In this document: positions 55,133 through 64,000 of the stretch, piece after piece
How positions within the stretch are numbered: position 1 is the first letter of the stretch
Layout: each line of letters opens with the position of its first letter
From: JAYYPW01 sp036128855
GTDB lineage: Bacteria; Pseudomonadota; Gammaproteobacteria; Comchoanobacterales; Comchoanobacteraceae
DNA length: 64,000 nt
Direction: 5' to 3'
Assembly (NCBI GenBank): GCA_036128855.1
Contig: JAYYPW010000009.1
Coordinates: 1-64,000, forward strand
Made by a program: the position numbers and the translations under genes
The notes under the pieces: generated by a model
What the model saw: only the letters and a program-made list of their open reading frames with translations
Database searches by the model: none
Told to the model about the DNA's origin: nothing

Positions 55133-55374
55133 TAAAGTTATCCACTAGGCTTGTATTATTAACGGTAGTAGGATTTATCAGTATCAGCAAAATTGGTCAA
55201 ATCCCATATGGGCGTGGTGCACTAGTATCAGCAAGCCTATACTTAATTGGATTGTTAGTCATAGCTATATGTACTACCTACGCCAAAAATTTAGTTTTCT
55301 CAGCCTCATTTAAAATAGCCTTAGAGGATACCATATCGCAGATACGTCAAATTAAAAAGGAGCTAATACCATGA
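55129..55374 (+). CDS. 81-aa membrane protein inside the cyd operon
   Basis: Not recognised. Two hydrophobic segments (about 7-22 and 32-52) and a polar amphipathic tail. Its ATG overlaps the cydA stop (ATGA) and its stop overlaps the cydB ATG (ATGA), so all three are translationally coupled. cydA and cydB are usually adjacent, so an intervening gene is unusual. It may be an accessory subunit or assembly factor. Confidence 0.75.
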   Translation: MIKLSTRLVLLTVVGFISISKIGQIPYGRGALVSASLYLIGLLVIAICTTYAKNLVFSASFKIALEDTISQIRQIKKELIP

Positions 55375-56372
55375 GCACATTAATTCTAGCATGGGGACTA
55401 CTTATAGGCTTCGCGGTTATTATGTATGTATTATTAGACGGCTTTGATCTTGGTATAGGCATACTCTTTCCTTTTTTTCCCAACCAACACGAACGCTCAC
55501 TCATGGTATCTACAATTATTCATGTTTGGGACGGTAATCAAACCTGGCTAGTCTTAGGTGGCGCAAGCATGTATGGCGCTTTTCCAAAAGCATTTGCTGC
55601 AACTCTACCTATTATCTATTTTCCTATTCTAATTATGGTGATATCTCTAATTTTACGCGGGGTGGCCTTTGAGTTTAGGATGAAAGCGACTAAAACAGTT
55701 TATCTATGGGACCTTTCATTTTTTATAGGCTCATTGATGGCCACATTTGCCCAAGGAGTTATCTTAGGCACTTATGTACAAGGTTTTGGCGATCAACCTC
55801 CAAGCTATCTTACTGTACCACATTATCAATGGCTTACAATATTTAGCTTTATGACTGGTGTTGGCACAATTTGCGGCTATGTTCTACTTGGGAGCTGCTG
55901 GCTTATTATAAAAACAGTCGGCGATTTACAAGAAAAAGCCTATCAATGTGCTTGGATAAGCCTTTTTCTAGTTGGAATATTCATGTTTGCTTTTAGTGTG
56001 TGGACACCTTTTTTGAGCGACTTCCATTTCAAACGCTGGCTCAGTATAGAACACATTCCCTACCTAATGATATTACCAATAACAACCGGCATTGCGTTCT
56101 TAAGCTGTGCGTATGGACTATATAGCCGTAGAGAAAGCTTACCATTTCTTTCCACTATTTTTATCTTCCTGTGTGGTGCAGTGGGTGTTACGATTAGTAT
56201 TTATCCATATATGGTACCGCATTCTATCACACTAACCGAAGCAGCTGCACCGAGAAGCTCTCTAAGCTTTATGTTAATAGGTGCCTGCGTAATGTTACCC
56301 TTTCTTCTTGTGTATACTGCACATTCATATTTTATTTTCAAAGGCAAAGTTACAGAGCCACTTCACTACTAA
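55371..56372 (+). CDS. cydB: Cytochrome bd ubiquinol oxidase subunit II
   Basis: 333 aa, about eight TM segments. The conserved opening LIAWG-type sequence with YVLLDGFDLGIGILFPF and HVWDGNQTWLVLGG is typical of CydB/CioB. Overlaps the preceding gene by 4 nt and the following 41-aa reading frame by 1 nt (TAATG). Confidence 0.94.
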   Translation: MSTLILAWGLLIGFAVIMYVLLDGFDLGIGILFPFFPNQHERSLMVSTIIHVWDGNQTWLVLGGASMYGAFPKAFAATLPIIYFPILIMVISLILRGVAFEFRMKATKTVYLWDLSFFIGSLMATFAQGVILGTYVQGFGDQPPSYLTVPHYQWLTIFSFMTGVGTICGYVLLGSCWLIIKTVGDLQEKAYQCAWISLFLVGIFMFAFSVWTPFLSDFHFKRWLSIEHIPYLMILPITTGIAFLSCAYGLYSRRESLPFLSTIFIFLCGAVGVTISIYPYMVPHSITLTEAAAPRSSLSFMLIGACVMLPFLLVYTAHSYFIFKGKVTEPLHY

Positions 56373-56497
56373 TGCAAAAAACCCCTAGCAAAAGCCAACA
56401 AATTCTTTGGATGATTAAAATGTATATCATGAGTGTTGGTTGTATGATCGCATTTTCATACATTTCTCGTTGGATTATACATCGATTAATTATCTAG
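56372..56497 (+). CDS. 41-aa small membrane protein, CydX/DUF2474-like
   Basis: ATG overlaps the cydB stop (TAATG). The product starts MQKTPSKSQQILWMIKMY and has one membrane segment (about residues 18-36) ending in a basic/hydrophobic SRWIIHRLII. Cytochrome bd operons often end with a very small single-TM subunit (CydX in E. coli, DUF2474 in CIO-type operons); layout, size and the W...W pattern fit the latter. Sequence is too short for a firm family call. Confidence 0.65.
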   Translation: MQKTPSKSQQILWMIKMYIMSVGCMIAFSYISRWIIHRLII

Positions 56498-56565
56498 TAA
56501 TAAAAAAATATTGGATTATTTGAAAAATAACTGTTATTGTCAGAACAAATATTATTGGACCTATT

Positions 56566-57027
56566 ATGCAAAAAACTACCCAAGTAATTTTCTCATCCTT
56601 AATAGTAGCAGCCTGCAGTATGTTATTATGCACTGCACGCACAAACACCCAAAACCCACTTATCTTAAAACCACAGAAGCTAGAAATAAAAGATAACGAA
56701 TCTGGAGATTTATCCGGACCACAAGCCAAAACTGGTGACGCTGTTGCGGTACATTATACAGGCAGCCTAACTGATGGGACCAAATTCGACAGCTCTCTAG
56801 ATAGAGGCGAACCGCTTAAATTCACTCTAGGAAAACACATGGTGATACCTGGATTTGAAAAAGGTGTGGAGGGTATGCATATTGGTGCAAAACGAACATT
56901 AAAAATTCCACATGAAATGGGCTACGGAGAACATGGTGCTGGTGGAGTAATACCTCCTTATAGCACGTTAATATTTGAAATAGAGCTTGTCAGTATTAAC
57001 GACGATGAAACAGAAAAAACAGAGTAA
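56566..57027 (+). CDS. FKBP-type peptidyl-prolyl isomerase, exported
   Basis: 153 aa. N-terminal hydrophobic signal (about 8-22) followed by a Cys, without a standard lipobox, so a cleaved or uncleaved signal is possible. FKBP domain at about residues 50-145: VAVHYTGSLTDGTKFDSS, FTLGKHMVIPGFEKGVEGM, GYGEHGAGGVIPPYSTLIFE, with all usual active-site residues. Likely periplasmic folding helper, related to the Mip/FklB group. It overlaps the trmB start. Confidence 0.9.
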   Translation: MQKTTQVIFSSLIVAACSMLLCTARTNTQNPLILKPQKLEIKDNESGDLSGPQAKTGDAVAVHYTGSLTDGTKFDSSLDRGEPLKFTLGKHMVIPGFEKGVEGMHIGAKRTLKIPHEMGYGEHGAGGVIPPYSTLIFEIELVSINDDETEKTE

Positions 57028-57673
57028 CCCTTACCAGATATACTCTAACCAAACTAGCATACACCCAAAACTACCGATATTACTTGAAAAGTATAAAAGC
57101 TTTAAAGATTATCAACATCCAGTAAGTTCTGTCACTAAATCCAAATGGCAAAGAACATTAGCGACGATTGATACAAACCAACCAATCATTTTAGATTCGG
57201 GCTGTGGTCGAGGATTATCTACGTTAAATCTTGCTCAATACTATCCAAAACATAATATAATCGCCGTTGATCAATCATCTAGTAGGCTTCAAAGTCTACC
57301 CCCTACTTTACCTGAAAATGTACGCATTATAGAGGCTAACATCATTGATATCTGGAAACTTTGTTGGGAGCAAGATATCCGTATTGAAAAAAATTATGTA
57401 CTCTACCCAAACCCATGGCCTAAAAAAAAACATATTCAAAGAAGATGGTATGCACATCCTATATTTCCACTAGCTTTAGAAATTAGTAAAATTATAGAAT
57501 TAAGAACTAACTGGTATCGCTATTTACAAGAATGGGTTTATGCTGGCTACTATTATCATAAATACGTAACAAGCAATATAGTAAATCCACATAAAAAAGC
57601 TATAACACATTTTGAAAAAAAATATTTCACAGAAGACTCTATCTGTTACCGCGCCGTTATTTACCAAAATTAA
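57005..57673 (+). CDS. trmB: TrmB-like tRNA (guanine-N7) methyltransferase
   Basis: 222 aa from the ATG at 57005. SAM motif LDSGCGRGLSTLNLA and the TrmB-type YPNPWPKKKHIQRRWYAHP, in which the usual FPDPWPKKRH block is slightly changed. The protein makes m7G46 in tRNA in typical members. The SAM motif (DSGCGRG) departs from the common EIGFGxG, so this is a divergent member. Starts 23 nt inside the FKBP gene, so probably co-translated. Confidence 0.82.
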   Translation: MKQKKQSNPYQIYSNQTSIHPKLPILLEKYKSFKDYQHPVSSVTKSKWQRTLATIDTNQPIILDSGCGRGLSTLNLAQYYPKHNIIAVDQSSSRLQSLPPTLPENVRIIEANIIDIWKLCWEQDIRIEKNYVLYPNPWPKKKHIQRRWYAHPIFPLALEISKIIELRTNWYRYLQEWVYAGYYYHKYVTSNIVNPHKKAITHFEKKYFTEDSICYRAVIYQN

Positions 57674-57685
57674 AGTATCAATAAC

Positions 57686-59638
57686 CTAACGTTTATTTGG
57701 AAAGCATAAAGTTTCCACATTGACAGAGCTCCCCCAACTCATACCATTATTTTTTTTGAAATTTTCAAAACTAGATAAAGATTCGAAATTATACATTTTA
57801 CCTTGATGCATACATAAAATACCTGTCATTTCTCCTAGTCTCTTTTTTATGTTTGGATGTCGGACTTCAATGACACTAAATTTTGACTTTGGTGAAGCAG
57901 TATAACTATCGATCAGCGTATCCAAAGCTTTAAGCCAAGTTATATCCATCTCACCTGCTATTTCATCTAAAATCACTAAATCAGGCTGAGCATGTTTGGC
58001 TACCGCAAAGATAATAGCAGCATTCAGAGCTTTCATCTGCCCTTGCGAACAAATACTCAAAAAATTCATATAAGTACCCCGTAAAATAGTTTCAGTCCAT
58101 TGCGTATCCAAAGCGAAGAAACGCAAATTTTTAAGCACATCCTGCATTACTGCGCCAAGGGTAATACGACCATATCGTGATGAAGTTAATTCTACTTTTA
58201 GACTAGATTTGTGCGTCAACGCTTGTAGATCACGGACTTGATGCTTCATAGGCCAGTAATATAAGATTAAGCCTAGTCCTACTGGGCATGTACCAAGCAA
58301 GAGGGCAAGATTTTTGTGTGTAGATGCATAGTATACCACGCTTGGCAGAGATCCTTGACTAGATTGAAAAGGTACCAGACCAGATAACACATGTAAAAAA
58401 GTAGACTTGCCTGAACCATTTTCTCCCACCAGCGCATACCGTGAGGATTGCCTGAGAGGCTTTGGCAATTCATAAGTAAAAATAAGGTTACTATCTGGAT
58501 CATAGACACGAAAGTTTATATGAAAACATTCATCTTTTTGTGAGAGACTATATCGGCCTTTTGCACTTAGGCTATTTTTTGTGGAGCGTTTATTTAGATC
58601 TTTTTTTGTTACTTGTTGATATTCACGTGCAAAGCCTTGCATGTTAAATAAGCTCGTTTGCATCTCTGCTAAAGACTCTCTATTTTTAAGAATAGCTACC
58701 AAAGCAGAATACACAGAGACGAGCAAGCGTGATAACATACGTAAAGTAGCATAAGTGACCGTGCCAGCTTGATAGTAATACATACTATAAAACACGCCTA
58801 CCATAAACAATGGCTGTGTACATGTGTCTAAAACACCAGAAAAGACATCTGAAAAAAACCGCAAACGCGAGATAGCATGTTGTGCGCTCTGCACAGTATC
58901 TAAACAAGAAAATATTACTTTACGATATAGTGGTATTGTATTTGGTTGACTGAAAACATTTTGACTATAACGCAGCTCATTTAATGTATCACTGGCTTTT
59001 TGTGACGCATTGACCCTAGCCAGATAGTGATTATTCCACCTTCTCGTAAAAAAAGAGGCAAATAAAACCGTAAAAACACCAATTACTAATGCCTGACGCA
59101 ACAACCTTATTAAACCAAAATCATATAAGCGCCAAATAGCTAGAGCACTGAAAAAAACAGCTGAGATTAAAGATGCCATGAGTTTTGGTACATTACTAAA
59201 ATACTTATCTGGATCTCTGATTATTGTGCTTACTAGAGGTGTTTTTGCACGCGAGTTTTGAGCGTCACCCAACCAAAAGTTAATATATCGCTGAGATGTA
59301 GCAAGTAAAAATGCATCCTTAGCAAAACGATTCGTCATATTTGTAGTTAAACAACGATCACATAATCTTGCTAGCGCACCACATATAGTAGTTACTAGAT
59401 AAAATCCTAAAACCCATGGCAAGAGCTGTTGTACAGCAAACACATCACGTAATAATAACGCTTCATCCCAATAAGATAAGAATATCACAGCCATGTTTGG
59501 CAAGTAATCAAACATTAAATAGAGCGCCATCGTACACAAAAAAAGACTCCATAACTGCCATGTTTTTAAGTATTTTGTGAAAGATGATAATACTGAAAGA
59601 TAAGGAAACATACGTTCAAAATCGACTACAGTAGGCAT
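57686..59638 (-). CDS. ABC transporter with fused membrane and ATPase domains (SbmA/ABCD-like)
   Basis: About 650 aa. N-terminal half: about six TM segments of the ABC_membrane_2 type (IIRDPDKYFSNVPKLMASL matches the conserved loop of SbmA/BacA and peroxisomal ABCD proteins). C-terminal half: Walker A GENGSGKSTFL, Walker B LVILDEIAGEMD, H-loop VIEVRHP. The signature is degenerate (ICSQGQMKAL instead of LSGGQ). The start is ATG 59638 with AAAGGT 8 nt upstream. Substrate unknown; the family moves peptides, acyl-CoA or B12-like compounds. No operon partner on this strand. Confidence 0.88.
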   Translation of the reverse strand: MPTVVDFERMFPYLSVLSSFTKYLKTWQLWSLFLCTMALYLMFDYLPNMAVIFLSYWDEALLLRDVFAVQQLLPWVLGFYLVTTICGALARLCDRCLTTNMTNRFAKDAFLLATSQRYINFWLGDAQNSRAKTPLVSTIIRDPDKYFSNVPKLMASLISAVFFSALAIWRLYDFGLIRLLRQALVIGVFTVLFASFFTRRWNNHYLARVNASQKASDTLNELRYSQNVFSQPNTIPLYRKVIFSCLDTVQSAQHAISRLRFFSDVFSGVLDTCTQPLFMVGVFYSMYYYQAGTVTYATLRMLSRLLVSVYSALVAILKNRESLAEMQTSLFNMQGFAREYQQVTKKDLNKRSTKNSLSAKGRYSLSQKDECFHINFRVYDPDSNLIFTYELPKPLRQSSRYALVGENGSGKSTFLHVLSGLVPFQSSQGSLPSVVYYASTHKNLALLLGTCPVGLGLILYYWPMKHQVRDLQALTHKSSLKVELTSSRYGRITLGAVMQDVLKNLRFFALDTQWTETILRGTYMNFLSICSQGQMKALNAAIIFAVAKHAQPDLVILDEIAGEMDITWLKALDTLIDSYTASPKSKFSVIEVRHPNIKKRLGEMTGILCMHQGKMYNFESLSSFENFKKNNGMSWGSSVNVETLCFPNKR

Positions 59639-59747
59639 ATCATTTACCTTTATTATTACTGTCACCACAGTCTACAGTATAAATAAAAAAACTCAAGTTC
59701 AAAAAAAAGATTAATTATGGAAAAAACCAGAAAAAACAACAAAGTAT

Positions 59748-59776
59748 TTGATGAGAATACACATTTACGGTATTAT
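59748..59776 (+). promoter_or_regulatory. Promoter of typA
   Basis: TTGATG (59748-59753), 17 bp, TATTAT (59771-59776), 24 bp before the ATG. Confidence 0.6.
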
Positions 59777-59800
59777 AGAAATCTTTAAACCTATCCACCC

Positions 59801-61618
59801 ATGATCAATCAATTACGCAATATTGCCATAATCGCACACGTTGACCACGGCAAAACCACACTTGTGGATCAATTACTACAACAATCTGGAACTTTCGACC
59901 AGCATAAGCAAGCCCAGACACGCGTGATGGACTCTAACCCTCAAGAACAAGAACGTGGCATTACAATACTGGCTAAAAACACGGCTATCACCTGGAAAGA
60001 AACACGCATTAATATATTAGATACTCCAGGCCATGCAGATTTTGGAGGAGAAGTTGAAAGAGTGCTATCCATGGTCGATAGTGTATTATTGCTGATAGAT
60101 GCTGTAGACGGCCCAATGCCACAAACTAGATTTGTCACACAAAAAGCTTTTGCCATGGGTTTTAAGCCTATTGTTGTAGTCAACAAAATTGACCGTGATG
60201 GTGCAAGACCAGAATGGGCTGTTGATCAAACATTTGATCTTTTTGACAATCTCGGCGCAACCGATGAACAACTAGATTTTCCAATATTATATGCCTCTGC
60301 ATTACAAGGTTATGCTAGTCTAGATCCAAATGCCCGGTCAGGGAATATGGAGCCTTTATTTAGCGCCATTATAGAGCATGTACAACCGCCCAAAGTAGAT
60401 GCAGATGGACCATTTCAACTACAAATATCTCAACTAGATTATGATACCTACACAGGTATAATTGGTATTGGTAGAATTCATCGTGGTAAAATCAGCACTA
60501 ACACAGCAATCACACTTATTGACAAAAATCTCAAAAAGAGATCTTGTAGAATCTTACAGGTTTTAGGTTTTCATGGTCTAAAACGTGAAGAAATACCGCA
60601 TGCTGAAGCTGGGGATATAATTGGGGTAACTGGAATTGATCCTTTAAATATATCCGACACGCTATGCGATAGTAATCATATTGAAGCAAGACCCCCTTTA
60701 AGCGTAGACGAACCGACAGTAAGCATGACATTTCAAGCTAATACATCCCCTTTCTCTGGCCAAGATGGCAAACTAGTAACTGCCCGTGCAATCTCCAACC
60801 GCCTGGAGGAAGAACTAAAAACAAATGTTGCCCTTCGCGTAGAAACAACAGCAGATAACGATAAATTCATAGTAAAAGGTCGTGGAGAATTACATCTAGC
60901 GATATTGATAGAAACAATGAGAAGAGAAGGCTTTGAGCTTGCAGTATCCAGGCCAGAGGTTATTTTACACAAAACACAGTCAGGCGATCTTGAAGAGCCT
61001 TATGAGAACCTAATTATCGACATTGAAAGTACCCACCAGGGAACCATCATCGAAGAATTAGGCCTAAGGAAAGGCCAAATGCAAGAAATGCAAACAGGCA
61101 CTGATGGACGTATTCGTATAGAATACACTATCCCAACCAGAGGTCTCATTGGTTTTCGAAGCAGCTTTTTAACTATGACATCTGGAACAGGTATTATGCA
61201 TAGCATATTCAGCCATTACGGCCCCTACCTAACGCTAAAAATTGGACAAAGAAACAATGGGGTTTTGATTGCCAACGGCCAAGGTAAGGCACTAGCCTAC
61301 GCCCTGTACAATCTTCAACCTCGTGGAAAGCTTTTTATAGGTCATGGCGAACAAGTGTATACAGGTATGCTTGTTGGTATTCACAGCAAAGATAATGATT
61401 TAGTAGTAAATCCGCTCAAAGCAAAACAGCTAACTAATATACGTGCCGCAGGAACTGATGAAAGCTTAATTCTGGTAACACCAATTCGTTTTTCATTAGA
61501 ACAAGCACTAGATTTTATCAATGATGATGAACTCGTTGAAATCACCCCTAAACATATTCGACTACGCAAAAAAATCCTGGAAGAATCAGAAAGAAAGAGA
61601 CTATCTCGTACTAAGTAA
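59801..61618 (+). CDS. typA: Translational GTPase TypA/BipA
   Basis: 605-aa ribosome-binding GTPase. G1 AHVDHGKTTL, G3 DTPGHADFGGEVERVL, G4 VVNKIDRDGARP. The C-terminal BipA-specific domain shows TRGLIGFRSSFLTMTSGTG and GIHSKDNDLVVNPLKAKQLTN. Length is normal (E. coli 607 aa). Intact. Convergent with the IQ-motif gene, 6 nt apart. Confidence 0.97.
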   Translation: MINQLRNIAIIAHVDHGKTTLVDQLLQQSGTFDQHKQAQTRVMDSNPQEQERGITILAKNTAITWKETRINILDTPGHADFGGEVERVLSMVDSVLLLIDAVDGPMPQTRFVTQKAFAMGFKPIVVVNKIDRDGARPEWAVDQTFDLFDNLGATDEQLDFPILYASALQGYASLDPNARSGNMEPLFSAIIEHVQPPKVDADGPFQLQISQLDYDTYTGIIGIGRIHRGKISTNTAITLIDKNLKKRSCRILQVLGFHGLKREEIPHAEAGDIIGVTGIDPLNISDTLCDSNHIEARPPLSVDEPTVSMTFQANTSPFSGQDGKLVTARAISNRLEEELKTNVALRVETTADNDKFIVKGRGELHLAILIETMRREGFELAVSRPEVILHKTQSGDLEEPYENLIIDIESTHQGTIIEELGLRKGQMQEMQTGTDGRIRIEYTIPTRGLIGFRSSFLTMTSGTGIMHSIFSHYGPYLTLKIGQRNNGVLIANGQGKALAYALYNLQPRGKLFIGHGEQVYTGMLVGIHSKDNDLVVNPLKAKQLTNIRAAGTDESLILVTPIRFSLEQALDFINDDELVEITPKHIRLRKKILEESERKRLSRTK

Positions 61619-61624
61619 TACTAT

Positions 61625-64000
61625 CTACTTGTCTAGTGAAAAACTTTTAGATCGCATGGAGCGACTGGGTTTATTCAAACCCCTCTTGCGTTTACGCATA
61701 GTTTTGTGTAAATGGCTTCTTGGTACAGGGCTTGACGAGGATAATGACATAGACAGATTATCCCCCTCTTTAGCCTTTGCCAAAGTTTGCCTAGACCGAT
61801 TTTTAATAGATAATTCTGCCTCTTGACAACGCTGCGAGAAGATTTCAGGATCAATCCAAATAGATAACAGTGCCTGTACAGCAGGATAAGTCTCGGGGCG
61901 AACTACTGCATAATCTTGCACCGTTTCAAACAACTTACCAATTGCATCAATCGCTACTGGACTATTATTAGGAATTTTAGGATTAATGAGAACTTTGATA
62001 AGCCTGTATAAAGCCTCGTAGTTCTGATCATTTTGGGATAACTGTGTCCAAAATTCTGGGTTAGCGCGTATAATTAAGTCGATTGCATCTGCCAACCGAG
62101 CTAGTAAAGAACGGGTAGAATCATCCAGATTCAAAAAATAACGTAAATATGCTGTTATAGATAACCAGGATCCTTTCTGGCTAGGATTCTGAGATAGATC
62201 ACGCAACATCCCCAATAGCCGCTCTGGTTTAACCATCATATATTGTAAAAACAAACCCACGAACCACCGTTGCATTCTCTCAAATACACCAATATTTTTT
62301 TCTACTGGTGCAGAAATATCTTCAGTACGGTCATAACCATAGACAGAAGAATTGACTGCATTTGCTTGGCTAGTAGTTTTTTTCAAATCGTCAATGTCAT
62401 TTGAACAAGAAATTGAATAAGCAGTATCTAAAACATACTGTTGATAACGAGAAGGAAAATCTTCTTGCCCAATAGACATTTCACTAGAATGATAATCTTG
62501 AGCTGCCAAGAAAGAATCTACAGATGAATAAGATAGCTCCGACGTAGGTACTTGTTGGGCATCAATACTACGGAAATCCTCTACATTTGGAATACCGTAA
62601 ATTGAAAAATCGAGTGACGATTTAGAAGATGGTGATAAGTCATCAAGAGACATAGCATGGTAATCAGATGGGTATGAAACAGATAGGTTTTGCTTAGGCA
62701 ATATTTCTGCATCGATCAAACGTAAACGTGTGCGATGTCCTCTATACACTTTCTGTATCTGGGTTGCTGCATATACCCTATTTGCAATAAGTACATTGTT
62801 CTTGAAAAGAACCCGAAAGAATTTCAGCATGCCTTGTCTTGCTTCAGGACTTTTATCCATACTTTTGCGTAATTCAGGGGATGCAGCTAACAATGAAAAA
62901 ATATAATCAAGTAAAATGATAGTAGATGGCTTATCCGCAGGAGGCAACATAATCATTTCTAAAATACATTGTATCATCCTAGAAAATTTCTCAAAATTTT
63001 CTTGCGCGCAACCATAATATATCAAGAGTGTTAATACAGGTTGAAAGGCAATAATAGTTTGCTTATCAAAACCAATATGGGTACTGTGCTCAGAAAATTC
63101 TGACCAGATATTAATTGCCTCTGTGGAAATATGGGCAGCGTTATTTTGTAAAATCGTGGATAAATCATGACGGTTACAAAAATTTAAAATAGTATTGAAT
63201 AGTTTATGTGTGTCTTTTTCTGATAGATTAGTCAGCAACTCATGAACAAGAATATAGTTAGGCAACCTGCCTGGCTCTGATGCTTTTAACACAATCTCAC
63301 AGATAACGTTGCTAAAAACATATAATGGCACTTTTTCAGGAACAAACTGTTGACTGTAAGCAAGCGATAAATAGACAAAGTCTGGAAGCTTATCTTTTAC
63401 ACTAGCAAGAAGTATTTGAACTTTTGTATCGGTAATAGCAACAAGATCTTGGTCTAAATGATTTGTCTCTTGCTGAAGCAATTCAGTATTTTTCGGCAAG
63501 TTAGATATACTTTTTTCACGATGTTTAATATTTGGTATAAGTTTATACACCTCTTGATGTAACTCAATTAGGGTATTTACACGATGTAACATGGTTTCAT
63601 TCTGTGCACAAAAGCATTTTGCTATAGCCTGCGCAAGATTTTGCGCATAAACTTTATTTCCTGTAGTAGCAGTCATTTTCTCATAACCGTCGACCAAGCT
63701 ATACAAAACTGCATATAGGTTCTGAGCAACATTCCGTGCGCGTTGAGTCGAACCAAGAAATTGTGATTTTTTTTTCATCACCTGTAACTGTTTTTTCACT
63801 AGATGAGTTGCATATTGAACTTGAGCTAACTTACTTGCTACGGACGATAGATCGGATTGTGTATTGATTACTTCTTGACCTAAAGCAACAGATGGTTTTT
63901 TAAGAAAAGATTTTTTTAAATCGCCCAAGGCTACCTTCTTCACTGTTAGAGCGTTCAAAATTTCTTTATTATTTTGAGCCATACTATCTAACAAAGCTTG
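61625..64000 (-). CDS. Helical protein with IQ (calmodulin-binding) motif, 5' end cut by the window
   Basis: At least 791 codons visible; the frame is still open at the right edge, so the N-terminus is missing. Mostly alpha-helical, with coiled-coil-like stretches early on. An IQ motif, IQKVYRGHRTRLRLI, is encoded at about 62714-62758 and fits the consensus IQxxxRGxxxR exactly. A disordered Ser-rich stretch with repeated SS(V/L)D-type phrases follows, then a second helical region, then a basic C-terminus with KTMRKRKRGLNK and SRSMRSKSF. IQ motifs bind calmodulin or myosin light chains in eukaryotes; bacteria lack them. A host-targeted role is plausible but unproved. The repeat-rich helical body does not match a family I know. 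Confidence 0.75.
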   Translation of the reverse strand, partial: QALLDSMAQNNKEILNALTVKKVALGDLKKSFLKKPSVALGQEVINTQSDLSSVASKLAQVQYATHLVKKQLQVMKKKSQFLGSTQRARNVAQNLYAVLYSLVDGYEKMTATTGNKVYAQNLAQAIAKCFCAQNETMLHRVNTLIELHQEVYKLIPNIKHREKSISNLPKNTELLQQETNHLDQDLVAITDTKVQILLASVKDKLPDFVYLSLAYSQQFVPEKVPLYVFSNVICEIVLKASEPGRLPNYILVHELLTNLSEKDTHKLFNTILNFCNRHDLSTILQNNAAHISTEAINIWSEFSEHSTHIGFDKQTIIAFQPVLTLLIYYGCAQENFEKFSRMIQCILEMIMLPPADKPSTIILLDYIFSLLAASPELRKSMDKSPEARQGMLKFFRVLFKNNVLIANRVYAATQIQKVYRGHRTRLRLIDAEILPKQNLSVSYPSDYHAMSLDDLSPSSKSSLDFSIYGIPNVEDFRSIDAQQVPTSELSYSSVDSFLAAQDYHSSEMSIGQEDFPSRYQQYVLDTAYSISCSNDIDDLKKTTSQANAVNSSVYGYDRTEDISAPVEKNIGVFERMQRWFVGLFLQYMMVKPERLLGMLRDLSQNPSQKGSWLSITAYLRYFLNLDDSTRSLLARLADAIDLIIRANPEFWTQLSQNDQNYEALYRLIKVLINPKIPNNSPVAIDAIGKLFETVQDYAVVRPETYPAVQALLSIWIDPEIFSQRCQEAELSIKNRSRQTLAKAKEGDNLSMSLSSSSPVPRSHLHKTMRKRKRGLNKPSRSMRSKSFSLDK

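Noticed and set aside
1..64000. CRISPR arrays, insertion sequences, prophage or integrase genes
   Set aside because: None found: no regularly spaced repeats, no transposase or integrase motifs and no terminal inverted repeats.

Overview
AT-rich, gene-dense bacterial chromosome segment with no insertion sequence, phage or CRISPR array visible. The housekeeping genes point to a gammaproteobacterium: rdgC, murU, an NDUFS6-like zf-CHCC protein, Mg-type hemB, sufBCDSUAT, ispB, rplU-rpmA and bipA/typA. Mixed among them are many proteins that look made for life with a eukaryotic host: a canonical U-box, two membrane-anchored U-box-like paralogues, ankyrin-like repeats, a calmodulin-type IQ motif, SAP/DUF6434, and several multi-pass membrane proteins with Ser/Pro-rich disordered tails. 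I infer a host-associated (probably intracellular) gammaproteobacterium, perhaps near Legionellales or an allied amoeba/protist-associated lineage. The species cannot be named from this window.

Layout. 0-9.5 kb, minus strand: Fe-S assembly genes sufB-sufC-sufD, then a Cys-rich lipoprotein and an 810-aa multi-pass membrane protein, then sufS-sufU-sufA-sufT with its own promoter. 9.6-15 kb: a TM/coiled-coil protein behind a consensus promoter, rpsT, obgE and a 697-aa orphan. 15-21 kb: rplU-rpmA, a class II aldolase-like gene, ispB, uvrA. 21-24 kb: two adjacent minus-strand genes with four TM segments and a long low-complexity tail. 24-27.5 kb: aromatic amino acid permease and hemE, convergent with murU and a small zinc-finger gene. 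28-34 kb: membrane protein, FadL-like outer-membrane protein, MFS transporter, rdgC.

33.9-48.4 kb is the accessory, effector-like stretch. It holds two U-box-like membrane proteins, twin small secreted proteins, a small beta-barrel, a SAP/DUF6434 protein, an SDR oxidoreductase, a real U-box protein with a basic C-terminus, a protein built of eight copies of an unfamiliar helical repeat, a hydrophobic/coiled-coil protein, tRNA-Thr and an ankyrin-like protein.

48.5-64 kb returns to core functions: gltX-hemB, a flavodoxin-fold reductase, cysS, a cyanide-insensitive-type cytochrome bd operon (cydA, 81-aa membrane protein, cydB, and a 41-aa DUF2474/CydX-like reading frame), FKBP isomerase-trmB, an ABC transporter of the SbmA/ABCD type, and typA. 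The last gene runs off the right edge and carries an IQ motif and a basic tail.

The genes together support Fe-S cluster assembly, haem synthesis (hemB, hemE) and haem-using respiration (cyd). The most interesting unexplained material is the U-box/U-box-like family, the new repeat protein, the IQ protein, and a short C-terminal motif shared by two otherwise dissimilar membrane proteins.
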